Source of the DNA: Phyllobacterium sophorae
GTDB taxonomy: Bacteria; Pseudomonadota; Alphaproteobacteria; Rhizobiales; Rhizobiaceae
Direction of reading: 5' to 3'
Assembly (NCBI RefSeq): GCF_003010965.1
Contig: NZ_PGGM01000004.1
Location: 186,001-250,000, forward strand
DNA length: 64,000 nt
Shown here: positions 32,562 to 39,952 of the stretch, piece by piece
Numbering within the stretch: the stretch's first letter is position 1
Layout: every line of letters starts with the position of its first letter
Program-made: the position numbers and the translations under genes
The notes under the pieces: model-generated
What the model saw: only the letters and a program-made list of their open reading frames with translations
Told to the model about the DNA's origin: nothing
The model's database searches: none

Positions 32562-32868
32562 TAGAGCCTTTCATGGTTGCACGGAACCATTCTGCCGGTG
32601 ACGGTTTGGGACTTGGCCTGTCCTCGGGCCAGCCAAAGGCTGGACCCGGGCGTCAAGGTCTGCAGCGAAGGCCGGGCTGGCTGCCCGGACGAGCCGGAGG
32701 CCGAAGGATTTGGCCCAAACCAGCCCGGCCCATCGGGTTTCCGTTTGGCGGGCGCCCACGGTGTCAGGCCGCTCGCCCGATGCACCACATCGGGCTTCGC
32801 GCCCTTCCTGGTGGATCGCCGCCCCAAACGAGAAACAGAATGATTTCGTGTAATCATGAAAGGCCCTA
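32562..32868. repeat. MITE-like repeat with long terminal inverted repeats, copy D
   Basis: The left arm reads TAGAGCCTTTCATGGTTGCA and the reverse complement of the right end reads TAGGGCCTTTCATGATTACA. This is the longest copy (307 bp); its core is in the same orientation as copy A and is more diverged. The left arm supplies the AAAGG of the MalG-type permease gene, and the right arm contains the TAG stop of the MalF-type permease gene. Confidence 0.8.
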
Positions 32869-33762
32869 CCACTCCGCTCCGATTTGCTGGCGGGCGGCCG
32901 CAAGCTTTCTGAAGAAATATACGGTGAACAGGATCGACAGCAGGATCGAGATATAGGCCATCGCATTGGCAAGACCCATCCGTGCGTCGCTATAGGCCGT
33001 GCGTCCGACCAGCGTCCACAGTAGCTCCGTGCGCTTGGCGGGTCCGCCGTCGGTCATGATCTTCACAATGTCATAGGCGCGTGCCACGTCGAGCGAGCGG
33101 ATCGTCATGGCGATGAAGGCGAATGGCATCAGATATGGCCATGTGACGTAGCGGAAAGTCTGCCACGGCGTGCAGCCATCGACACGCGCCGCTTCGACCG
33201 GCTCCTGCGGCATGGCAAGCAGCCCTGCGAGGATGAGAATGGCGAAGACAGCCGTCGACGACCAGACCTCGGCAACGATGATCGAGAACAATGCCAGGTT
33301 GCCATCGATCAGCCAGGGAATGGCATTCGTGGTCAGCCCGAGCGATTGCAGCGCGTTGTTGACGAAGCCAATATTGTCATTGAACAGGAACTTGAACTGG
33401 AAGCCGACGAGCACCGGCGAGAACATCATCGGAAACATCATCAGCGTGCGCAGAATACGCTGGCCGCGCGTCGCCTTGTTGACCAGCATGGCAAGCCCGA
33501 GACCGAGGAACATTTCGGCATTGAGCGCGATGGTCAAGAGCAATACGGTCCGGCCGAACGCGGTCCAGAATTCAGGATTGGTCAGCACGCTGACATAGTT
33601 GCGAAAGCCGATGAATATCCAGATCGACTCGGGCTTGGTCAGCCGGAACGGCGTGAAGCTCGAATAGAGCGAGAACAGCAGCGGCAGCACGATAACAGCG
33701 GCAAGAACGACAATTGCAGGCAGCAGCAGTAGCGTCGGCGCTGATAGTTTGGGAAATTTCAT
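32866..33762 (-). CDS. CUT1 sugar ABC transporter permease (MalF type)
   Basis: This is a 298-residue permease with six membrane helices and the EAA-type coupling loop EAARVDGCTPWQTFRYVTWP (about residue 205). It lies between the binding-protein gene, from which a repeat-bearing gap of about 195 bases separates it, and the MalG-type permease. The N-terminus begins MKFPKLSAPTLLLLPAIVVL, the first helix. Its stop codon falls inside the arm of the repeat that follows. Confidence 0.9.
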   Translation of the reverse strand: MKFPKLSAPTLLLLPAIVVLAAVIVLPLLFSLYSSFTPFRLTKPESIWIFIGFRNYVSVLTNPEFWTAFGRTVLLLTIALNAEMFLGLGLAMLVNKATRGQRILRTLMMFPMMFSPVLVGFQFKFLFNDNIGFVNNALQSLGLTTNAIPWLIDGNLALFSIIVAEVWSSTAVFAILILAGLLAMPQEPVEAARVDGCTPWQTFRYVTWPYLMPFAFIAMTIRSLDVARAYDIVKIMTDGGPAKRTELLWTLVGRTAYSDARMGLANAMAYISILLSILFTVYFFRKLAAARQQIGAEW

Positions 33763-33794
33763 CTGAAATATTGGCCTTCGGTCTCTGCTTTGCC

Positions 33795-33950
33795 ACCTCC
33801 TACCCTCCCCCTTGTGGGGAGGGAGGCTGCGAAGCAGCAGGGAGGGGACTTGTTTATTTCTTACTGATCAGCCGTGCTGGCTGCAGAAATACCCTCCCAG
33901 GACTTGCGTCCGTCCCTCCCCACGAGGGGAGAGTTGAGAGCGGCATGCAT
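33795..33950. repeat. C-rich/G-rich palindromic intergenic repeats
   Basis: Two related hairpins occur here, CCCTCCCCCTTGTGGGGAGG at about 33801 and CCCTCCCCACGAGGGGAGAG at about 33915, with the smaller hairpin CTGCGAAGCAG between them. They fill the gap between the binding-protein and permease genes and may limit read-through so that the binding protein is made in excess. Confidence 0.7.
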
Positions 33951-33957
33951 GTATCCC

Positions 33958-35274
33958 TCAAAGCTTACCTGCATCCTGAAGGATTTCGGTTGCCTTTTTG
34001 GCAGCGGTGTCGAGCGCTTCCTTCGACGTCTTGTCGCCAAGGATAGCAGCCTGCAGTTCCGGATAGACCGCATTGGAAATTTCGATCCACTCGGCTAGCG
34101 GCGGAACCGGAAAGGCGTTCTTGGCTTCTTCCTGGAAAGCATTCAGGACTTCGGTCTTGTAGGGATCGCCCTTCGCCTGCTCGATGTCCCAGGCCCAGAC
34201 TGCCGTGCGTGTCGGCAAGGGACCGGCCTTGGCTTCAAGCTTCTGGCTGTCTTCATTGGTCAGCCACCAGACGAGCGAGGCCGCCGCTTCCTTGTTGGCG
34301 CAGGATTCGGTTACCGAGAAGCCATGATGGCCGGACCAGCCCGTCCGCTTGCCGGAGGAACCGGCGGGCGCAACCTTGACGCCTACATTGCCGGCAACTT
34401 TGGACGACTTCGGATCGTTGAAGAAACTTGCCCAGCCCGGCCAGTCGAGATTGATGGCGATGGAGCCTGACGCAAAGCCCTGGCCCAGATCATCCCATAG
34501 GTAATTGGTTGTGCCAGCCGGAACGGCCTTTGCCTTGTAAAGATTGACGAACCAGTCGAGCGCCTTGATACCCGCTTCCGAATTGAATGCGGGCTTGCCC
34601 TCGGCGTCGATATATTCGCCGCCCTCCGCAATCACCATTTCATAGAAGCGGCCGTTGATCGCCTCTTCCTTGCCGGCAAACTGCGTGCCGTAGAAATCCG
34701 GTGCCTTGGTGAAGAAGAGCGCCTGGTCGGCGACCTGCTGCCAGGTGTCCGGCGGGGTCAGGTCATAGCCGTACTTCTCCTTGAAAGCTTTCTTGTTGCC
34801 TTCATCTTCGTAGAGGCTCTTCTGGTAATACAGCGCCGACACGTCGAACTGTGCGCGCGGCAGCATGACCAGCTTGCCATCCAGCGTCGATGACTTGATG
34901 TTCGAAGGTACGAATGCAGCAACTTCTTCGGCCGGTATGAGTTTGTTCAGGTCCGTATAGATTCCCGGATATTGCGGGGCGAATGATGAATGATTTGAAC
35001 CGACGCACCAGTTCAGGCTGCCTGAGGCGATATCCGACTTGATCTCCTTGTCGAGCTCGAAATGATTCTTCTTCGACAGGATGTTCACCTTGGCGCCGGT
35101 AAGCTTTTCCCATTCGCCGATGCGCTCATACAGCGGCTCATATTGCTGACCGCCGATGAGCTTGGCGTCGATCGTCACGCCTTCGAATTTTCCCGGCAAC
35201 TCTGCAGAAAAGGCAGCTTGCACGCTAAAAAGTGCGATCACACCAGCTGAAACACTGGCCAACAGGTTCTTCAT
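33958..35274 (-). CDS. CUT1 sugar-binding protein (fucose operon)
   Basis: This is a 438-residue extracellular solute-binding protein (SBP_bac_1 family). A signal peptide, MKNLLASVSAGVIALFSVQA, is followed by the mature part beginning near FSAELPGKFEGV. The size and the GWSGHHGFSVTESCANKEAA segment fit sugar-binding members. GGGAGGG precedes the ATG. It is the first gene of the minus-strand fucose-type operon, divergent from the IclR regulator, with palindromic sites between. The ligand is probably L-fucose or a fucose-containing saccharide, from context only. Confidence 0.88.
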   Translation of the reverse strand: MKNLLASVSAGVIALFSVQAAFSAELPGKFEGVTIDAKLIGGQQYEPLYERIGEWEKLTGAKVNILSKKNHFELDKEIKSDIASGSLNWCVGSNHSSFAPQYPGIYTDLNKLIPAEEVAAFVPSNIKSSTLDGKLVMLPRAQFDVSALYYQKSLYEDEGNKKAFKEKYGYDLTPPDTWQQVADQALFFTKAPDFYGTQFAGKEEAINGRFYEMVIAEGGEYIDAEGKPAFNSEAGIKALDWFVNLYKAKAVPAGTTNYLWDDLGQGFASGSIAINLDWPGWASFFNDPKSSKVAGNVGVKVAPAGSSGKRTGWSGHHGFSVTESCANKEAAASLVWWLTNEDSQKLEAKAGPLPTRTAVWAWDIEQAKGDPYKTEVLNAFQEEAKNAFPVPPLAEWIEISNAVYPELQAAILGDKTSKEALDTAAKKATEILQDAGKL

Positions 35275-35320
35275 CGGTTCCCTCCCCAGAGCGAGTGGCC
35301 GCTCCCCGGCTCTCGCAATT

Positions 35321-35353
35321 TATGAATACCCATATATGGGCGCTTCATTCATA
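35321..35353. promoter_or_regulatory. Nested palindrome in the fucose operon promoter region
   Basis: Outer arms TATGAAT and ATTCATA enclose the perfect palindrome CCCATATATGGG (35329-35340). It lies 47-79 bases upstream of the binding-protein start, a position fitting an operator for the divergent IclR regulator. Confidence 0.5.
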
Positions 35354-35399
35354 TACAAACATTAATACGCTTGACCGTCAAGCAAGGAAACTGCTTTCC

Positions 35400-35429
35400 T
35401 ACGAATATGGTCTTCGTATATGCATACGA
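35400..35429. promoter_or_regulatory. Overlapping inverted repeats upstream of iclR-type gene
   Basis: TACGAA-N7-TTCGTA (35400-35418) overlaps TCGTAT-N4-ATACGA (35414-35429). They lie 18 bases before the regulator start and could serve autoregulation. Confidence 0.45.
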
Positions 35430-35447
35430 TCCAAGGGGAGACTTCAT

Positions 35448-36251
35448 ATGACAGAAGACGACGATAGCGACCGGTACCGCGCACCGGCGCTTGATAAGGG
35501 GCTCGACATTCTGGAGCTTCTATCCGGGATCGACGGCGGCCTTACCCAGGCGGAAATCGCCAAATATCTCGGCCGCAGCCCCAATGAATTCTACCGCATG
35601 CTCGATCGCCTGGTGCGCCGCGGCTATGTCACGCGTCTCGAAGGTGACCGCTACTCGTTAACGTTGAAGCTCTTCGGCCTGGCCCAGTTGCACGCACCTG
35701 TCCGGCGCCTCGCATCCTATGCGACGCCGCTGATGCGCGACCTTGCGGTCGTGTCGAAACAGGCCAATCAGTTGAGCGTTTTTGATCGTGGTGCGGCGGT
35801 CGTGATCGCCCAGCAGGAAGCGCCGGATTACTGGGGCATTTCCATCAGGGTAGGATCACATATCAGCCTCTTCAACACCGGCTCCGGGCACGTCTTGCTG
35901 GCATTCCGTTCCAACGACGAGCGCGCCCTGATGATCGCAGAATATGAAAAGCACGCCGACGACATTGTACAGCCATCGGACTTTGACGAGCGGCTGAATC
36001 AAATTCGCGAGCGGGGTTACGAGGTCATGCCCAGCGCCCAGACGGCAGGGGTCTTCAACGTCTCAGCGCCCGTCCTCGGGCCCGACGGAAGGGCGATCGC
36101 TGCGCTGACATGCCCCTATATTGAGTTGCTCAACATTCCGGATGCGCCAGGTGTCGACGATGCCCGCAAGATGCTTGTGGCCACGGCACAGAAACTCTCG
36201 GAACTCGCCGGTGCCGACGTGATTCATTCGAGCGTTCTCCGCCAAGCCTGA
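35448..36251 (+). CDS. IclR-family transcriptional regulator
   Basis: This is a 267-residue IclR-type regulator. The N-terminal winged helix (ALDKGLDILELLS, then LTQAEIAKYLGRSPNEFYRM) is followed by the IclR effector domain containing ANQLSVFDRGAAVVI and FNTGSGHVLLAF. The ATG at 35448 follows AAGGGGAG with good spacing, whereas the longer open frame overlaps the divergent gene. It overlaps the lactonase gene by the TGATG junction or lies just before it. It probably controls the divergent fucose operon and its own short operon. Confidence 0.88.
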   Translation: MTEDDDSDRYRAPALDKGLDILELLSGIDGGLTQAEIAKYLGRSPNEFYRMLDRLVRRGYVTRLEGDRYSLTLKLFGLAQLHAPVRRLASYATPLMRDLAVVSKQANQLSVFDRGAAVVIAQQEAPDYWGISIRVGSHISLFNTGSGHVLLAFRSNDERALMIAEYEKHADDIVQPSDFDERLNQIRERGYEVMPSAQTAGVFNVSAPVLGPDGRAIAALTCPYIELLNIPDAPGVDDARKMLVATAQKLSELAGADVIHSSVLRQA

Positions 36252-36268
36252 TGGCAGGAAGATTGACC

Positions 36269-37120
36269 ATGTCACTTACATCAATGATCGACACACATCT
36301 GCATCTGATCGACCGGTCGGCCTTGTCTTATCCATGGTTGTCCGGCGTTGACGCGCTGAACCGGGACTTTCCCTACGAGGAATATGCGCTTCAAGCCCAT
36401 CGCGCCGGGATAACCCAGGCCTTGCACATGGAAGTGGACGTCTCGCCTTCCGATATCGAATCCGAATCGGATTACATCGCGGGCCTTGCGAAACGCGAAG
36501 GCAGCCTCATCACTGGCGCCATCTCCTCATGCCGGCCGGAAGAACACGGCTTTGCCGCCTTCCTCGATCGGCAACGGGCCAATCCTCTGGTCAAGGGCTT
36601 CCGCCGCGTGCTCCATGTCGTGCCGGACGATCTGGCGGAAAGCGCACTCTTCCGGGAGAATATCAGCCGACTTGGCGGTACAGGCTACACCTTCGACCTA
36701 TGCGTGCTGCCACGGCAGATCGACAAGGCCATCGCGCTCGTTGACCTTGCACCCAATGTCCAGTTCATCCTCGACCATTGCGGCGTTCCCGATATCGAGG
36801 GCGACGGGCTGGACGCGTGGCGCGGCAAGATCAGCGATATTGCCGGACGCCCCAACGTGACCGCCAAGATCTCGGGTGTCGTCGCCTATGCTGACGCACG
36901 GACATGGCGCGTTGAGACCCTTGAGCCATATGTGCACCATGTCATCGACAGTTTTGGCTGGGACCGCCTAGTCTGGGGCAGTGACTGGCCAGTCTGCACG
37001 CTCGGCGGCGGTCTTGCCACTTGGGTTGCCGCAACTCATGCATTGTTGTCCGGCTGCAGCGACGGTGAAAAAGCCAAGCTGTTCTCAGAAAATGCAAAGC
37101 GCATCTGGAATTTGGGGTGA
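36269..37120 (+). CDS. Amidohydrolase-family L-fuconolactonase
   Basis: This is a 283-residue metal-dependent hydrolase of the amidohydrolase_2 family, predicted to open L-fucono-1,5-lactone to L-fuconate. Seen are the N-terminal H-x-H in MIDTHLHL, FILDHCGVPD (His) and VWGSDWPVC (Asp), the usual metal and proton-shuttle positions. The frame begins at an ATG overlapping the regulator stop, but the ATG at 36269 has AGGAAG at good spacing and gives the typical short N-terminus. With the mutarotase, Gfo/Idh, dehydratase, SDR and FAH genes it completes the oxidative fucose route. Confidence 0.87.
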   Translation: MSLTSMIDTHLHLIDRSALSYPWLSGVDALNRDFPYEEYALQAHRAGITQALHMEVDVSPSDIESESDYIAGLAKREGSLITGAISSCRPEEHGFAAFLDRQRANPLVKGFRRVLHVVPDDLAESALFRENISRLGGTGYTFDLCVLPRQIDKAIALVDLAPNVQFILDHCGVPDIEGDGLDAWRGKISDIAGRPNVTAKISGVVAYADARTWRVETLEPYVHHVIDSFGWDRLVWGSDWPVCTLGGGLATWVAATHALLSGCSDGEKAKLFSENAKRIWNLG

Positions 37121-37218
37121 TCGGGCCAAAATCCTCGACGTGCGTGAATAGACTTGCCTGCTGCACCCTCTCGCTTTACGTCTGACATTCGACATCAAGC
37201 GAATGCAGAGGAGCCACA

Positions 37219-39054
37219 ATGGCGGCGGAAGTAAGCGGACCTGACCTGTTGAGTGTTGTCGTGCTTCTCGGCGCTGGCGTCGTCGCCGTGCCGCTGTTCA
37301 AACGGCTGGGCCTTGGCTCCGTTCTTGGGTACCTCGCGGCAGGCCTCGTGATCGGCCCGTTCGGCCTCAAATTCTTCACCGACCCGCAAACGATCCTGCA
37401 CGTTGCAGAACTCGGCGTTGTGATGTTTCTCTTCCTTATCGGCCTTGAAATGCAGCCCTCCAGGCTCTGGGGTCTGCGCAAGGACATTTTTGGCCTCGGC
37501 GCATTGCAGGTCGGGTTGTGCGCCGTGCTCCTGACTGGTGTCGGCATCGCTACCGGCTTCCCCATTGCCCAATCTTTCGTCGCGGGCGCCGGTTTTGTCC
37601 TGACTTCCACTGCTATCGTCATGCAATTGCTCGAGGAGCGCGGCGAAATCGCGTCGCCGCAGGGCCAGCGCATGGTGTCGATCCTGCTGTTTGAAGATCT
37701 TGCCATCGTACCGCTGCTGGCACTCGTTGCGTTCCTCGCACCAATAAGCACGACCACAACCGGCGGCTTGCTCTGGATGGATATCGGTATCGGCATCGGA
37801 GCTATCGTCGGTCTCGTCCTGGCAGGAAAGTATCTTCTCAATCCACTCTTCGGATTTCTCGCCCAGTCCCGCGCCCGCGAAGTCATGACGGCCGCCGCCC
37901 TCCTCGTCGTGCTGGGTGCCGCACTTATCATGCAGGTCAGCGGCCTCTCCATGGCCATGGGCGCATTCCTTGCTGGCGTGCTCCTCTCGGAATCGACCTT
38001 CCGCCATCAGCTCGAGGCCGATGTCGAGCCGTTTCGCGGCATCCTTCTTGGCCTTTTCTTCCTTGCCGTCGGAATGTCGCTCGACCTCAGTGTCGTCGCC
38101 GCGAACTGGCAGACAGTGATCTTCTACGTCCTGGCATTCAAACTCGTCAAAGGCGCCGGGATCTATATTGTCGCGCGGCTGCTCAAATCATCCAATCGCG
38201 AAGCCCTCGAGCGCGCGGTCATCATGGCACAAGGCGGTGAGTTTGCTTTCGTGCTTTATTCGACCGCTACGGCGGTCGGTATTCTCGATGGCGAGGCCAA
38301 TGCCATTCTGACCGCAATCATCATCTTCTCAATGGTGCTGACGCCGCTTTTCATTGTTGCCCTGCGTCTGCTGCTGCCAAAGGAAGAGCAGGCGATGGAG
38401 GGGGTCGATGTTGCCGAAGGTTTATCCGGTAACGTCCTGATTATCGGCTTCGGACGCTTCGGTCAGATCTCCAGCCAGCCGCTTTTGCTGCGCGGCGTCG
38501 ATATTTCCATTATCGACAACGACATCGAGATGATCCAGGCCGCGGCGCAGTTCGGTTTCAAGGTCTATTATGGCGATGGCACCCGACTCGACATCCTCCA
38601 TGCGGCAGGCGCGGGACGGGCGCAGGCCGTCCTCATCTGCGTTGACAAGGCCGAAACCATCCTGACGATTGCCCATTTGATCAAGGCGGAATTTCCGCTC
38701 GTGCAGATTTATGCGCGCGCCTACGATCGCGGCACAACGATCGAGCTCATCAAGATCGGCGTGGACTACCAGATGCGCGAAACATTCGAATCGGCGGTGG
38801 TCTTCGGTCAAAACACCTTGATCGGCCTGGGCGTGGATCCGCAGGTAGCAGCTGACATCGCTGCCGACGTGCGCCAGCGTGACGCCGAACGGCTCGATCT
38901 CCAGTTGGCCGGTGACATTTACGCCGGTAATGATCTGATGAAGGGCAACGCCCCGGTTCCGGGGCCATTGATAAAGCCGCGCCAAGCCGGCCGCGCCCTC
39001 AACGAGGAGACCGCAAGTGTCCTGCCTTCGCCACAAGGCGCGGACGCAAACTGA
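37219..39054 (+). CDS. CPA2 monovalent cation:proton antiporter (KefB/KefC type)
   Basis: This 611-residue protein has an N-terminal Na+/H+ exchanger domain with about 12 helices (residues 5-385) and a C-terminal TrkA-N/RCK nucleotide-binding domain that starts with NVLIIGFGRFGQISSQPLL (about 408). Such proteins exchange K+ for H+ and are often gated by glutathione adducts or nucleotides. GAGGAG precedes the ATG. It stands alone between the fuconolactonase and a DUF924 gene. The KefC-type name is by domain arrangement; glutathione gating cannot be shown from sequence, and no KefF/KefG ancillary gene is adjacent. Confidence 0.88.
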   Translation: MAAEVSGPDLLSVVVLLGAGVVAVPLFKRLGLGSVLGYLAAGLVIGPFGLKFFTDPQTILHVAELGVVMFLFLIGLEMQPSRLWGLRKDIFGLGALQVGLCAVLLTGVGIATGFPIAQSFVAGAGFVLTSTAIVMQLLEERGEIASPQGQRMVSILLFEDLAIVPLLALVAFLAPISTTTTGGLLWMDIGIGIGAIVGLVLAGKYLLNPLFGFLAQSRAREVMTAAALLVVLGAALIMQVSGLSMAMGAFLAGVLLSESTFRHQLEADVEPFRGILLGLFFLAVGMSLDLSVVAANWQTVIFYVLAFKLVKGAGIYIVARLLKSSNREALERAVIMAQGGEFAFVLYSTATAVGILDGEANAILTAIIIFSMVLTPLFIVALRLLLPKEEQAMEGVDVAEGLSGNVLIIGFGRFGQISSQPLLLRGVDISIIDNDIEMIQAAAQFGFKVYYGDGTRLDILHAAGAGRAQAVLICVDKAETILTIAHLIKAEFPLVQIYARAYDRGTTIELIKIGVDYQMRETFESAVVFGQNTLIGLGVDPQVAADIAADVRQRDAERLDLQLAGDIYAGNDLMKGNAPVPGPLIKPRQAGRALNEETASVLPSPQGADAN

Positions 39055-39072
39055 ACACACGGGAGCAAGCAC

Positions 39073-39618
39073 ATGGCTGACAGCGAGAACATTGCCCGTA
39101 TTGTCGACTTCTGGCGCCAAGCCGGTCCCGACAAATGGTTCGCCAAAGACGAAACATTCGACGAGACCTGCCGCCAGCGCTTCCTCGCCGATCACTACGC
39201 CGCCGCGCGCCGTGAGTGCAGCGGTTGGCTCGATAGTTCCGATGGTGCGCTCGCGCTGATGATCCTGCTCGACCAGTTTCCGCGCAATCTCTTCCGCGGC
39301 ACCGGCCACATGTATGCGACCGATAGCCTTGCCCGCTATTATGCCAGCCGGGCGCTGGAAAAAGGCCACGACCTGTCGTTCGAGCCGCAACTGCGCGCCT
39401 TCTTCTACCTGCCGTTCATGCATTCGGAGAATGTCGACGACCAGCGGCGATCCGTCGAGCTTTGCCGGGAAGGAGCTCCGGCGAATCTCGAATATGCCGA
39501 TCACCACTATGACATTGTCCGCCGCTTCGGCCGTTTTCCGCACCGGAATGCTATTCTCGGGCGCGCTACGACCGAGGAGGAGCAGGCATTCCTCGAGGGC
39601 GGCGGATTTTCCGGGTAG
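39073..39618 (+). CDS. DUF924 family protein
   Basis: This 181-residue all-alpha protein belongs to DUF924, a TPR-like family of unknown function that is common in proteobacteria. Typical elements are the N-terminal IVDFWRQAGPDKWFAKD, LILLDQFPRNLFRGT and FFYLPFMHSENVDDQ near the middle, and HYDIVRRFGRFPHRNAILGR towards the end. It follows the antiporter gene by 18 bases, so the two may be cotranscribed. No function is assigned. Confidence 0.9.
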   Translation: MADSENIARIVDFWRQAGPDKWFAKDETFDETCRQRFLADHYAAARRECSGWLDSSDGALALMILLDQFPRNLFRGTGHMYATDSLARYYASRALEKGHDLSFEPQLRAFFYLPFMHSENVDDQRRSVELCREGAPANLEYADHHYDIVRRFGRFPHRNAILGRATTEEEQAFLEGGGFSG

Positions 39619-39780
39619 GGCAATTTATTGTCGCACCCCTTTCTTGCGCCCGCCTCTTGAACAGCTTTCGTCTGACTGCCATTATATGCCCATCTGGCAG
39701 CACGAAATTTCACAATGACAGCCAGTCAAACAGGGACTGACGGCGCATCGATGCCGGACGATCAATCTGAAGAGCCTCCA

Positions 39781-39910
39781 AGTCCGGACTTGCGAAGCAT
39801 GCTGACCCTGCATATGCAGCGTCAGCAACGAATCCCCTTATCTTCCGTTTTCTCCTTTGCCTGCGCCACAGGCGGATTTGCGCTGCCATTTGCAAGCGCA
39901 TCCGCCTGTG
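39781..39910 (+). promoter_or_regulatory. Structured leader upstream of terC-like gene
   Basis: Three hairpins lie in the 334-base gap before the TerC gene. They are AGTCCGGACT (39781-39790), GCTGAC-N14-GTCAGC whose inner part CTGCATATGCAG is itself palindromic (39801-39826), and a 16-bp stem CACAGGCGGA...TGCGCT / AGCGCATCCGCCTGTG (39867-39910) ending 42 bases before the start codon. Other sequence in the gap shows no credible gene. TerC genes elsewhere can follow a Mn2+ riboswitch, but its conserved motif was not found here. Confidence 0.5.
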
Positions 39911-39952
39911 AAGCCGCGCGCTGATTTCATAATTAAAGGATCTGACTCCCCA

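Noticed and set aside
39715-39924. 69-codon plus-strand frame before the TerC gene
   Set aside because: It has no good ribosome site, its end runs through the strong hairpin at 39867-39910, and the product has no recognisable feature.
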